The notes under the pieces: model-generated
Told to the model about the DNA's origin: nothing
Database searches by the model: none
What the model saw: the letters and a program-made list of their open reading frames with translations, nothing else
Made by a program: the position numbers and the translations under genes
In this document: piece after piece, positions 44,154 to 52,939 of the stretch
How positions within the stretch are numbered: position 1 is the first letter of the stretch
Layout of the letters: each line of letters begins with the position of its first letter
Source of the DNA: Burkholderia sp. SRS-W-2-2016
Lineage (GTDB): Bacteria; Pseudomonadota; Gammaproteobacteria; Burkholderiales; Burkholderiaceae
Assembly (NCBI RefSeq): GCF_001931485.1
Contig: NZ_MSDV01000078.1
Span: 62,001 to 126,000, forward strand
DNA: 64,000 bases
Direction: 5' to 3'

Positions 44154-44687
44154 TCAGACCGCCTTGCCGCGATGCACGAGTCCGCAATGCGGGCAGGTGC
44201 GCAGCTTTTCGTCTTTGTAGAACGCGTCGAACAGCGGCGGCAGATCGGTCACGATGTTCTTCAGTTGCGCTTGCGCGCGATGCACGAGGCCACCGCAGCC
44301 TTCCTCGCTGTCGCAATACCATTCGAAGCCGTCGACGTCGCCTTCCGGCCGTTGCCGTTCGATCACGAGACACGCGCTGTCCGCCTCCGGGCGCTGCGGC
44401 GAATGCCGCACGTGCGGCGGCAGCAGCATCACGTCGCCTTCGCGCAGATCGACACGTTCCTTCTTGCCGTCGATCCACAGGTTCAGATACGCGTTGCCGC
44501 GCATCTGATAGAAGAACTCTTCGCTCGGATCGTCGTGGTAGTCGGTGCGATGATTCGGACCGCCAACGATGGTCACGATGAAGTCGTGGTCCTGCCAGAT
44601 CTGCTGATTGCCGACCGGCGGTTTCAGCAGATGGGCGTGCTCGTCGATCCAGCGGTTCAGATTCAGCGGCGGCTTGAAACTTGACAT
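44154..44687 (-). CDS. nbaC: 3-hydroxyanthranilate 3,4-dioxygenase
   Basis: A 177-aa cupin enzyme with an AGGAG box before ATG 44687. Fe ligands are H51, E57 and H95 ('YHDDPSEEFFYQMRG' and 'PPHVRHSPQRP'), and R47, R99 and E110 are in the substrate-binding places. The C-terminal metal knuckle has C165-P-H-C168, but the first pair is C125 and C131 (YCDSEEGC) instead of the common CxxC; the protein is three residues longer than the family's 174. It opens the ring of 3-hydroxyanthranilate to ACMS. Confidence 0.95.
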   Translation of the reverse strand: MSSFKPPLNLNRWIDEHAHLLKPPVGNQQIWQDHDFIVTIVGGPNHRTDYHDDPSEEFFYQMRGNAYLNLWIDGKKERVDLREGDVMLLPPHVRHSPQRPEADSACLVIERQRPEGDVDGFEWYCDSEEGCGGLVHRAQAQLKNIVTDLPPLFDAFYKDEKLRTCPHCGLVHRGKAV

Positions 44688-44746
44688 CAGAAGTCTCCTG
44701 AAACAGCAAACGTTATGACTGGCGGCGCGGCGTCCTTAGCGCGTCC

Positions 44747-45163
44747 TTAGCGCGGCTTATAGGCGACCGCCTTGATTTCGATGGCCAGATGCGGATGCGG
44801 CAGCTGGTGCACGGCGACCGTGGTGCGGGCCGGGCCTTCGCTGTCGAAATACTCGCCGTACACCGCGTTGTAGCCGCCGAAGTCGTTCATGTTGACGAGG
44901 TACGTGCAGATCTCGACCACGTCCTTGAGCGTCGCGCCTTCGGTCGCGAGGATGTCGCGAATGTTGTCGAGCACCGCGCGGGTCTGCTCGCGGATGTCGA
45001 GCTGCATCGTGCCCATCGCGTCGGCCTGCGCGCCGGCGATCGTGTTGTCGGACCGGCGCGAGCTCGTGCCCGACACGAACAGGAAGTCGCCGGCGCGCTT
45101 CAGATGCGGATAGGCGCCGCGCGGACGGGCTTTTTCGGGCAGCAGTTGGGAAGAAACGGTCAT
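44747..45163 (-). CDS. nbaF: 2-aminomuconate deaminase, RidA family
   Basis: The start ATG 45163 gives 138 aa. It has the RidA/YjgF fold: 'RGAYPHLKRAGDFLFVSGTSSRRSDNTIAG', 'IREQTRAVLDNIRDILATEGATLKDVVEICTYLVNMNDF' and 'PARTTVAVHQLPHPHLAIEIKAVAY'. The usual RidA catalytic Arg is replaced in this region (ARTTV keeps R), as in the aminomuconate deaminase branch. It hydrolyses 2-aminomuconate to 4-oxalocrotonate with loss of ammonia. It lies 7 bases after the semialdehyde dehydrogenase gene, so it is in the same operon. Confidence 0.87.
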   Translation of the reverse strand: MTVSSQLLPEKARPRGAYPHLKRAGDFLFVSGTSSRRSDNTIAGAQADAMGTMQLDIREQTRAVLDNIRDILATEGATLKDVVEICTYLVNMNDFGGYNAVYGEYFDSEGPARTTVAVHQLPHPHLAIEIKAVAYKPR

Positions 45164-45170
45164 GAGGTCC

Positions 45171-46676
45171 TCACAGTTTGACGCAGATGGTCGACAGCTC
45201 GGAATAGAAGTCGAGCGAATGGCGACCGCCCTCACGGCCGAGGCCCGAGTGTTTGGTGCCGCCGAACGGCGTGCGCAGATCGCGGCTGAACCAAGTGTTG
45301 ACCCATACGAGGCCGGTATGCATCTGACGCGACACGCGATGCGCGCGCGACAGATTCGTGGTCCACACGCAAGCGGCAAGTCCGTATGCGCTGTCGTTCA
45401 CGCGGCCGATCACTTCGTCTTCCGCGTCGAACGGCGCGATATGACACACCGGTCCGAAGATTTCCTCGCGCACGCAGCGCGCGCTATCGGGCAGGCCGGT
45501 CAGGATGGTCGGCTCGACATACGCGCCCTCGTCGCGCACGTCGTTAAATTGCGGCGTGCCGCCGCCGGTCACGACCGTCGCGCCCTCTTCCCGCGCGAGG
45601 CGGTAGTACGACAGCACCTTGTCGCGATGGCCGTGCGAGATCACCGGGCCCATGTCGACATTCGCTTCGTCCGGGTAACCGAGCTTCATCGCTTCGGTCT
45701 TCTCTTTGAGCGCCGCGACGAAGCGCTCGAAAATCGGCCGCTCCACATACACGCGCTCCGAGCACAGGCACACCTGGCCCGCGTTCGTGAAGCTCGAACG
45801 GCGCACGCCTTCGACCGCCGCGTCGAAGTCCGCGTCGGCGAACACCACCGCCGCGTTCTTGCCGCCGAGTTCGAACGAGATTTCCTTCACGTCGTCGGCG
45901 ACCGCTTTCATGATCGTGCTGCCGGTGCGCGATTCGCCGGTGAACGTGATCGCCGACACGTCCTTGTGCTTCGTCAGCGCCTCGCCGGCCGAATTCGGTC
46001 CGAAGCCGTGCACGAGGTTGAACACGCCTGCGGGTACGCCCGCTTCATGCATCACTTCGGCGAGCAGCGTCGCCGACGAAGGCGTCTCTTCCGACGGCTT
46101 GACGACCACGCAGTTGCCCATTGCGAGCGCCGGCGCGACCTTCCAGGTCATCAGGAGCATCGGCAGATTCCACGGCGAGATGATGCCGACCACGCCGAGC
46201 GGCTTGCGCACCACGTAGCTGAACTGATCGGAGCCGTCGGCCGCGCGGCTTTCGAAGATGTCGTTCGGGGTGGTCGAGATCAGTTGCGCGAAGGTGCGGA
46301 AATTGGCGACGCCACGCGCGATGTCGAGCGTGCGGGCCTGCTGCACCGGGCGGCCGGTATCGGCCACTTCGGCCGCGACGAAATCGTCGAAGCGGCGCTC
46401 GATGCCATCGGCGATCCGGTTGAGCAGCGCCGCGCGCTGCTGCACATCGAAGCGGCCCCACTCACCGGCGAGCGCCGCACGGGCCGCGCCGACCGCGCGG
46501 TCCACTTCCGGCGCGCGCGCTTCGCTGACGAGCGCGAGCACCGCGCCCGTCACCGGGCTGCGATTTTCGAAGCGCGTGTCGCTGGCGACGAATTCACCGC
46601 CGATGTAATGACGCAGCAATGGCGGCGCATCGGCGGCGGACGAAGAAGGAAACGAAAACGGATAGCTCATCTGCAT
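45171..46676 (-). CDS. nbaE: 2-aminomuconate semialdehyde dehydrogenase
   Basis: A 501-aa aldehyde dehydrogenase. Signature parts are 'GVVGIISPWNLPMLLMTWKVAPALAMGNCVVVKPSEETP' (NAD fold), 'KEISFELGGKNAAVVFADADFD' with the general-base Glu, and 'AGQVCLCSERVYVE' with the catalytic Cys. It oxidises 2-aminomuconate semialdehyde to 2-aminomuconate. It is the first gene of the operon after an AT-rich promoter region. ATG 46676 or the ATG 6 bases later both fit. A hydroxymuconic semialdehyde dehydrogenase role is excluded mainly by its neighbours. Confidence 0.93.
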   Translation of the reverse strand: MQMSYPFSFPSSSAADAPPLLRHYIGGEFVASDTRFENRSPVTGAVLALVSEARAPEVDRAVGAARAALAGEWGRFDVQQRAALLNRIADGIERRFDDFVAAEVADTGRPVQQARTLDIARGVANFRTFAQLISTTPNDIFESRAADGSDQFSYVVRKPLGVVGIISPWNLPMLLMTWKVAPALAMGNCVVVKPSEETPSSATLLAEVMHEAGVPAGVFNLVHGFGPNSAGEALTKHKDVSAITFTGESRTGSTIMKAVADDVKEISFELGGKNAAVVFADADFDAAVEGVRRSSFTNAGQVCLCSERVYVERPIFERFVAALKEKTEAMKLGYPDEANVDMGPVISHGHRDKVLSYYRLAREEGATVVTGGGTPQFNDVRDEGAYVEPTILTGLPDSARCVREEIFGPVCHIAPFDAEDEVIGRVNDSAYGLAACVWTTNLSRAHRVSRQMHTGLVWVNTWFSRDLRTPFGGTKHSGLGREGGRHSLDFYSELSTICVKL

Positions 46677-46703
46677 GGATTCCTGCGTAGAACGGATGCA
46701 CTG

Positions 46704-46734
46704 AGTCTAAGAGGCCGCTTTCATAAAAAATAAT
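46704..46734 (-). promoter_or_regulatory. AT-rich motif upstream of the 3-hydroxyanthranilate operon
   Basis: Read on the minus strand it starts ATTATTTTTT, then 7 bases, a GCGGC block and CTCTTAGA. Nearly the same arrangement occurs in front of the porin gene (47900-47930). It lies 28-58 bases before the dehydrogenase start, where a regulator or -35/-10 region would be. Confidence 0.5.
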
Positions 46735-46815
46735 AACGATTTCGTGCGCCGCTATTCCTGTTTTTTATATCAGCGGACGCACGCATGCCGCCGCGCATAG
46801 CGCGGCTTCATCCGT

Positions 46816-47802
46816 TCATTCGGTAATGTGCGCGGCGCTCTCGCGCAGACAGGCGATAAAGCGCTCGCAGGCCGGGCTGATCTTCTTGTCCGCGCGCGTC
46901 GAGAAGCCGACCGCGCCGAAATCCGCGGCTTCGCGCAGCGGCACGATCGCGAGTAAACCCGCATCGACGAATTGCTGCGCGGCCGCGCGCGGCATCAGCG
47001 CGACGCACTCGCGCTCCAGCAGCAGGCCGATGTTGGTCAGCATCGACAGCGATTCGACGCGGTCGACCGGCAGCGGCAAGCCAGCGTCCTGGAACAGCCG
47101 TTCGGCTCGCATGCGGGTCGGCGAATCGGCGAGCGGCAGGATCCACGGCAGATTCGCGAGGTCGGCCAGACGCGGCCGCGCGGGCAGCGCGAGCGCATGA
47201 CGCGCGCCGACCACCACGCAGATCGACTCCTTGAACAGCACCTCGTGATGCAACGGAAACGCGCTCGCAAGCGGCAGTTCGCGCTCGGGCAGACGGCCGA
47301 CCACGATGTCGAGATCGCCGGTCGCGAGCGCCGGGAACAGCTGCGCGGTGGCCGCTTCGCGCACGGTGACCAGCATCCCGGGCGCCTGTTCCTTGAGCAG
47401 GCGGATCGCCATCGGCAACAGCCGCGCGGACGCGACGATCAACGTGCCGACGATCAGATGACCGGCGGTGCCGCCCTGCAACGCGTTGATTTCGTCGGTC
47501 AGATAGCGCAGCTCGGTATGCATCGATTTCGCGCGACGGCCGAGCAGCTTGCCGAGTTCGGTCGGCACCACGCCGCGATTGGTGCGCTCGAACAGCGGCG
47601 CGCTGAAAAACGCTTCGAGTTCCTGTACCGCCTTGGTGATCGCGGGCTGCGTCATCCCGAGTTCCTTCGCCGCGCGCAGCAGCGAACCGCTGTCGATGAC
47701 CTTCGCGACCAGAATCAGTTGCTGCAATTTCAGCTTGCGCGACAGCGAGACGTGCGACAGCTCCGGAACGCGTTCAAGCGGGCGGCGTACGTCCTTGTTC
47801 AT
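46816..47802 (-). CDS. LysR-type regulator of the 3-hydroxyanthranilate operon
   Basis: The start ATG 47802 follows GGAGGAGAG and gives 328 aa; longer frames lack a ribosome site. After a basic N-terminus ('MNKDVRRPLERVPELSHVSLSRKLKLQQLILVAK') comes the helix-turn-helix 'GSLLRAAKELGMTQPAITKAVQELEAFFSAPLFERTNRG'. The effector domain is of the GbpR/PcaQ-like branch. It is upstream of and parallel to the catabolic operon and divergent from the porin, so it is the natural candidate to control both, like NbaR. Confidence 0.88.
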   Translation of the reverse strand: MNKDVRRPLERVPELSHVSLSRKLKLQQLILVAKVIDSGSLLRAAKELGMTQPAITKAVQELEAFFSAPLFERTNRGVVPTELGKLLGRRAKSMHTELRYLTDEINALQGGTAGHLIVGTLIVASARLLPMAIRLLKEQAPGMLVTVREAATAQLFPALATGDLDIVVGRLPERELPLASAFPLHHEVLFKESICVVVGARHALALPARPRLADLANLPWILPLADSPTRMRAERLFQDAGLPLPVDRVESLSMLTNIGLLLERECVALMPRAAAQQFVDAGLLAIVPLREAADFGAVGFSTRADKKISPACERFIACLRESAAHITE

Positions 47803-47899
47803 GTTCGACTCTCCTCCAGTGTTCACGATCCGCGCGCCGCCGATGACGCGTGAATCGACGCAGATATTACCGTTCCGACTATCCACAGCGGGTCTTTTC

Positions 47900-47930
47900 A
47901 TTATTTTTTCCGGGCCGCTGGCTCTAGATT
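47900..47930 (+). promoter_or_regulatory. AT-rich motif upstream of the porin gene
   Basis: ATTATTTTTT, then 6 bases, a CCGCTGG block and CTCTAGA. The layout copies the motif at 46704-46734. It lies 102-132 bases upstream of the porin start and in the divergent LysR control region. Confidence 0.5.
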
Positions 47931-48031
47931 CGACCTGCTTTTCGCCCGAGCCTGCCGGAGCAGGCCGTCAAGCAACCCCGATGTTGCCCGTCAATCAAGC
48001 TCAAGCGAGCAGATCATAATCAGGAAAACAA

Positions 48032-49135
48032 ATGAATAAAACCAGGACGTTCGCCGCGGCCGCGCTGGCCTGTGCCGGCGCCGCCGTGACGCCCCATGCG
48101 TTCGCGCAGAGCAGCGTGACGCTGTACGGGATCATCGATGAAGGGATTACGTACACGACCAATCAGAACGGTCACAGCAACTGGCAGATGCAAAGCGGCG
48201 TGACGCAAGGTTCGCGCTGGGGGCTGCGCGGCGCGGAAGATCTCGGCGGCGGAATGCGCGCGATCTTCGTGCTGGAAAACGGCTTCGATCCGTCGACCGG
48301 CGCTCTCGGCCAGAACGGCCGGCTATTCGGCCGCACCGCGTACGTGGGCCTCGATTCGCGCTTCGGCACGGTAACGCTCGGCCGTCAGTACGAGTTCATG
48401 ACCGAGTACCTGGGGCCGCTCAGCGCGCAAGGCCAATGGGGGATTTACTTCGCGCATGCGGGCGACGTCGACAATCTGAACGGTACCGCTCGCATCAATA
48501 ACGCGGCCAAATACCAGAGCCCGATTCTCGGCGGCTTTCGTTTCGGCGTGCTGTATTCGTTCGGCGGCCAGCCGGGTTCGTTCTCGACCAATAGCGTGGT
48601 GAGCGTCGGCGGCAATTACTCGAATGGGGCATTCAACGCGGCCGCCGTTTATACGCACATCGATAACCCGTATGCGGCCGTCTACGATTCATTGCCGAAA
48701 AACGCGCTGTATACGCGCTATTTGCCGAGCGCGACCAGTCAGGAGATTTACGGGCTGGGCGGCACCTATGCGCTCGGCGCGTTCCGCTTCGGTTTGAATG
48801 CGACGCGTACCGTGTTCCATGCGGGACTCGACGGCGGCAACGTCAGCTTCAATAACTACGAAGGCTGGCTCGCTTATGCGATCTCGCCCGCGTTGCAGGT
48901 CGGCGGCGGCTATACGCTCAGCGACGTCAACGAACACGCGACCGGCTTCAAGCCGCGTTATCAGCAGGCCAACCTGATGGTCGATTATTTCCTGTCGAAG
49001 CGCACCGACGTCTACGCGATGGCCGCTTGCCTGACCGGCAGCAGCGGCACGCACGCGCAGATGGATTATGTGACGGCTGCGTCGTCGAGCAACCGGCAGG
49101 CGCTGGTGCGGGTGGGGATCCGGCACAAGTTCTGA
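48032..49135 (+). CDS. Gram-negative general porin
   Basis: A 367-aa outer-membrane porin of the Burkholderia/Neisseria type. It has AGGAAAACAA before ATG, a signal peptide ('TFAAAALACAGAAVTPHAFAQ'), and the mature start 'SSVTLYGIIDEGITYTTNQ' with 'GSRWGLRGAEDLGGGMRAIFVLENGFD', which is diagnostic. The C-terminus 'VRVGIRHKF' carries the barrel-insertion Phe. The gene is divergent from the LysR gene and shares a promoter motif with the catabolic operon, which suggests it lets the aromatic substrate through the outer membrane. Confidence 0.93.
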   Translation: MNKTRTFAAAALACAGAAVTPHAFAQSSVTLYGIIDEGITYTTNQNGHSNWQMQSGVTQGSRWGLRGAEDLGGGMRAIFVLENGFDPSTGALGQNGRLFGRTAYVGLDSRFGTVTLGRQYEFMTEYLGPLSAQGQWGIYFAHAGDVDNLNGTARINNAAKYQSPILGGFRFGVLYSFGGQPGSFSTNSVVSVGGNYSNGAFNAAAVYTHIDNPYAAVYDSLPKNALYTRYLPSATSQEIYGLGGTYALGAFRFGLNATRTVFHAGLDGGNVSFNNYEGWLAYAISPALQVGGGYTLSDVNEHATGFKPRYQQANLMVDYFLSKRTDVYAMAACLTGSSGTHAQMDYVTAASSSNRQALVRVGIRHKF

Positions 49136-49142
49136 GCGGCGT

Positions 49143-50984
49143 TCAATTGCCGTTCAGTGTTTCCATGCTGAGAAACGGCAGACTCGCGCGACAGCCCGCT
49201 TCGACCAGTTGCCTGCAATGCTCGAATTCGGCAACGCGGTAGTCGAAGAAATAACGGGCCGTCGCGCGCTTTTCCGCGTAGAAGTTCTCGTCCGTGCTGG
49301 CTGCTTGCGCGATGCGCAGCGTACGTGCCCATGCGTAGGCGAGCAGTAGCCAGCCGATCATTGCGAGGTAATCGTCGGCGACGCGGTATGGAAGTTCTTT
49401 ATCGGCGGTGCTTTGTTCTAGCAGCTTTTCGGTGATCTGCCACGCGCTCGCGCACAGCGCTTCGAGCGTGTGTCCGGCGCGTGCGAGGTCCGCGTGTGCG
49501 GGTTCCTTATGCCGGCATGCGTCTGCTTCGCCGCGCAAGTACTCGAGTAGTTCGCGCAGCTTCTCGCCGCGATCGCCGATCGTTTTGCGCACCAGCAGAT
49601 CGATCGCCTGAATCTGGTTGGTGCCTTCATACAACATCGACACGCGGCTGTCGCGCACCGTTTGCTCGACCCCGTACTCGTGGATATAGCCGTAGCCGCC
49701 GAACACCTGCAACGCGTTCGACGCCGCGTCGAACCCATTCGCGGTGAAAAACGCCTTGGCGACCGGCGTCAGCAGCGACGCAAAGCGCTCCGCTTTCGCG
49801 CGCTCGTTTTCATCCGGATGATGCGCGGCGATATCGAGCCATTGACCGATCCACAAACCGATCGCGCGCTCGCCTTCGACCACGCAACGCAGATCGAGCA
49901 GCGTACGGCGCATCGCCGGATGCAGCGCGATCGGCGCGGGCTGCGCCGGGTCGCCGCGATAATCGACGGGCGTCGTGACCGCGCGCATCTGGGTGCGCTC
50001 GGCCGCGTACGCGCTCGCGCGTTGCCATGCAGTCTCCGCATGCGCGACGCCTTGCATCGCGACCTGCAAACGCGCGGCGTTCATCATCACGAACATCGCG
50101 GCGAGCCCGCGATGCGCGTCGCCGATCATCCAGCCGAGCGCGTTTTCGAAGCGCATCGTGCAGGTGGGGCTCGCTTTCAGGCCCATCTTTTTCTCGATGC
50201 CTTCGCAATGCACGCCGTTGCGCACGCGCTCCGGCGAGCCGCTTCCGTCCTCGTCGAGCCACTGCGGCACCAGAAACAGCGACAATCCGCGCGTGCCGGC
50301 CGGCGCGTCGGGCAAGCGCGCGAGCACCAGATGCACGATGTTGTCGGTCAGATCGTGCGCGCCGCCAGTGATGAAAATCTTGCTGCCGCTGATCCGGTAC
50401 GCGTCGCCGAGTTCGCTGCGCACTTCCGCAGCGGGCACCGCCTTCGCGCGCAGCAGACCCAGATCGGTACCGGCTTGCGGCTCGGTCAGACACATCGTGG
50501 TCAGCCACTCGCCGCTGGCGATCCTCGGCAGATAGTGCGCCTTCAACGGTTCGGCGCCATGCGCGTGCAGACATGCGCTCGCACCGTGCGTGAGGCCCGG
50601 CGACATCAGCCACGCGTGATTCGCCGCCGCCAGCATCTCGTGCAACGCGACTTCGAGCAGTTGCGGTAAGCCCTGGCCGCCCGCGTCGGCGCTGATCGCG
50701 AGTGCCGGCCAGCCGCCGTCGATATACGCGCGATACGAGTCGCGAAAACCCGCCGGCATCGTTACTTCGCCGCCGTCGAAATGGCAGCCTTCGAGGTCGC
50801 CGCTGCTGTTTAGCGGTGCGACCTGCTCGGTCACGAAGCGCGCGGCTTCTTCGAGAATCTGCACGGCCGTCGCGGCATCGAGATCGGCCCAGTCGGGCAC
50901 GTTGCGCCAGACAGTGGCCGCATCGAGCCATTCGTCGATTACGAAGCGCATGTCGCGCAGCGGCGCGCGGTAAGAAGACGTCAT
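49143..50984 (-). CDS. acyl-CoA dehydrogenase (long form)
   Basis: A 613-aa FAD flavoenzyme of the 590-620 aa acyl-CoA dehydrogenase branch (FadE-type with extra C-terminal domain). Seen: 'AGGQGLPQLLEVALHEMLAAANHAWLMSPGLTHGA', the FAD-binding 'EWLTTMCLTEPQAGTDLGLLRAKA', 'YRISGSKIFITGGAHDLTDNIVHLVLARL', and the catalytic region 'QVFGGYGYIHEYGVEQTVRDSRVSMLYEGTNQIQAIDLL' with E in YEGTN. It oxidises an acyl-CoA to the enoyl-CoA; chain length is not evident. It ends 8 bases from the porin stop, convergent. Confidence 0.92.
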   Translation of the reverse strand: MTSSYRAPLRDMRFVIDEWLDAATVWRNVPDWADLDAATAVQILEEAARFVTEQVAPLNSSGDLEGCHFDGGEVTMPAGFRDSYRAYIDGGWPALAISADAGGQGLPQLLEVALHEMLAAANHAWLMSPGLTHGASACLHAHGAEPLKAHYLPRIASGEWLTTMCLTEPQAGTDLGLLRAKAVPAAEVRSELGDAYRISGSKIFITGGAHDLTDNIVHLVLARLPDAPAGTRGLSLFLVPQWLDEDGSGSPERVRNGVHCEGIEKKMGLKASPTCTMRFENALGWMIGDAHRGLAAMFVMMNAARLQVAMQGVAHAETAWQRASAYAAERTQMRAVTTPVDYRGDPAQPAPIALHPAMRRTLLDLRCVVEGERAIGLWIGQWLDIAAHHPDENERAKAERFASLLTPVAKAFFTANGFDAASNALQVFGGYGYIHEYGVEQTVRDSRVSMLYEGTNQIQAIDLLVRKTIGDRGEKLRELLEYLRGEADACRHKEPAHADLARAGHTLEALCASAWQITEKLLEQSTADKELPYRVADDYLAMIGWLLLAYAWARTLRIAQAASTDENFYAEKRATARYFFDYRVAEFEHCRQLVEAGCRASLPFLSMETLNGN

Positions 50985-51176
50985 ATCGGCTGCATCCTGA
51001 ATGCTGGCGGGTCGGGGGTATGGATTGCCGGGTTGCGGGGTATTGCGATGCTATTGCGCCGAGGCTCGGCCGGTTTCGCGAAGATCCGCGCGCGGTGTGC
51101 TCCGTGATTCGCCGCGCGACGGATCACGGAGTTGCTACCTCGGCGAGTGGTGGTCCGGTGCTGACGGTGCCGCGCT

Positions 51177-51623
51177 TCAGTCCGGAATTTCAGGCTCGAC
51201 CAGCTTCGCCAGTTGCGCGAGCGACTCCTGCCAGCCGAGATAGCACATCTCGACCGGGATCATCGCCGGGATGCCTTCTTGCACGATGTTCACGTCGGTC
51301 CCGCATGAAACCGGGCGCAGTGAAATCGTGGTCTGCATCTGACCGGGCAGATTCGGATCGTCGAAGATATCCGAATAGCGGATTTTCTCGAACGGCACCA
51401 GTTCGAGATACTCGCCGCCGAACGAGTGCCCCTTGCCGGAACCGAAGTTGCGGAACGACATTTTGAAGGTGCCGCCGACGCGCGCGTCGAGATGGTGAAC
51501 CTGACAGGTGAAGCCGTACGGCGGCAGCCACTTCGCGGTCGCATCGGGTTCGAGGAACGCACGATAGATGCGCTCGGGCGTCGCGCGCAGCACGCGGTGG
51601 AATTTGACGGTTCCGGTAGTCAT
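51177..51623 (-). CDS. SRPBCC (AHSA1-type) family protein
   Basis: A 148-aa START-like protein with 'VKFHRVLRATPERIYRAFLEPDATAKWLPPYGFTCQVHHLDARVGGTFKMSFRNFGSGKGHSFGGEYLELVPFEKIRYSDIFDD', the standard activator-of-Hsp90-ATPase-like pattern. Such proteins bind hydrophobic ligands or act in stress. It stands alone between the acyl-CoA dehydrogenase and a decayed transporter gene; its specific role is unknown. Confidence 0.88.
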   Translation of the reverse strand: MTTGTVKFHRVLRATPERIYRAFLEPDATAKWLPPYGFTCQVHHLDARVGGTFKMSFRNFGSGKGHSFGGEYLELVPFEKIRYSDIFDDPNLPGQMQTTISLRPVSCGTDVNIVQEGIPAMIPVEMCYLGWQESLAQLAKLVEPEIPD

Positions 51624-51754
51624 GGTGATCTGCCTTTCGCGGGTGGGTTGGACATACTCTCACGACGTCGGGCGGGTGGGGTAATCGACAAGGGGGAGAT
51701 TGGGGGAAACCCGCAGAGACCGAAGCGGATGCGTTCGCCTAACACCGCCCGCAG

Positions 51755-52355
51755 TCACCTCGCCCGAACCTGCCCACTCGCCAGCGCAGTAGCGACCAAG
51801 ATCGTCACACAGCCAATCTCCATCCTCAGCGTGATCTTCTCGTCGAAAACCGCGCGCCCCACAGCACGCCGAAGATCGGAATCAGAAACGTCACCGACGC
51901 CACTTAAGCCGAACCGACATGTTCGACCGGGCGGAAAAGCCCAGCAGATAGGCAAAGCCGGTGCAAACAATGCCAAGCGCGACCACATGCCGAGGCCATG
52001 TGAATCCTGCCAGCAGCAGCACGACGGCGGCGAAGAGCTGACTTCCGAACGCGACGACAAAAGGCCGTATCCCCGCGAGGTGGCGTTTCGAGTAATTGAC
52101 CGCAAAGCCGTAAAACACGGTTGCGAGCAGCGCCGCGCCGATCGCGGGCGCAACCCCGTTCGCGCCCACACGGAGCGTGTCCCACACCAGCACGGTCACA
52201 CCAACGAGCCCCAGCAGGAAACCGCTCGACTGCGCTCGTCCCAGCGACGCCTGAAACAACACGGCCACAATCAGCGCCGCCCACAGCGGCGTGATCGCGT
52301 TCAGTACCGAGTCGAGTCCGGCATTCAGAGAAAAGCGTCCAACCCCAACGACCAG
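51755..52355 (-). pseudogene. EamA-family transporter remnant
   Basis: The C-terminal half of a DMT/EamA permease is visible: 'SLNAGLDSVLNAITPLWAALIVAVLFQASLG', 'LVGVTVLVWDTLRVGANG', 'VNYSKRHLAGIRPFVVAFGSQLFAAVVLLLAGF'. The frame is lost near 51925 (the homologous 'RPVEHVGSA' continues in another frame and meets a TAA, then 'VASVTFLIPIFGVLWGA') and again near 51855, after which 'DEKITLRMEIGCVTILVATALASG' follows in a third segment. The N-terminal half is missing; homology stops at about 52355, exactly where the next fragment begins. Confidence 0.85.
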
Positions 52356-52357
52356 AT

Positions 52358-52707
52358 ATGGTCGCTAAAGCCATCGAACCTGACTATGCGCTCGGCAATC
52401 ATACGGCTTCGCTCGGTCTGGTCTTTTATGACCGAACGCTGTTCCCGCCTCACTATCGGGGCGGCGCATTTGTTGGCCAACACGGATCGTGGAACCGAAA
52501 GCCGTGTACCGGCTACAAGGTCGTGTTCGTGCCGTTTGTCGATGGAAAACCTGTCGGCGTCCCCGAAGACTTCGTGACTGGCTTTCTGACGGCCATGTCG
52601 TGGGTCGCCCTGTCGGCGTCGCATTAGACGCGCAGGGCGCTCCACTTGTGGCTGACGACGTGGGCAACGCTGTATGGCGGGTGACAGCGAAAAAGCCGGC
52701 CCTTTGA
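52358..52707 (+). pseudogene. L-sorbosone dehydrogenase C-terminal fragment
   Basis: Only the end of a PQQ-dependent sorbosone/glucose dehydrogenase-like beta-propeller is left: 'PDYALGNHTASLGLVFY', 'RGGAFVGQHGSWNRKPCTGYKVVFVPF', then after a one-base shift near 52593 'GRPVGVALDAQGAPLVADDVGNAVWRVT'. The upstream 300 or more residues are absent. It abuts the EamA remnant on the other strand, marking a rearrangement breakpoint. Confidence 0.85.
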
Positions 52708-52939
52708 CATCCTCCGGATGTTGCAAAGTTCGTCGCGCGTCTGAAATCGCACGCGCGCGTTCCGGTGTCAAAGCCGTGCGAATAGAACGGTGAGACGCCA
52801 TTCGCACATCTCGCGGGGATCACATCAAGCATCTACCGGATCGTCGCGTAAAAAAAGGGTTACGGAAATATGCGAGAACAAACTTACGTTGCAACGTGAC
52901 GCGCGCCTTTTCGCGTCATATCTCGGTTGAATCCACCAA

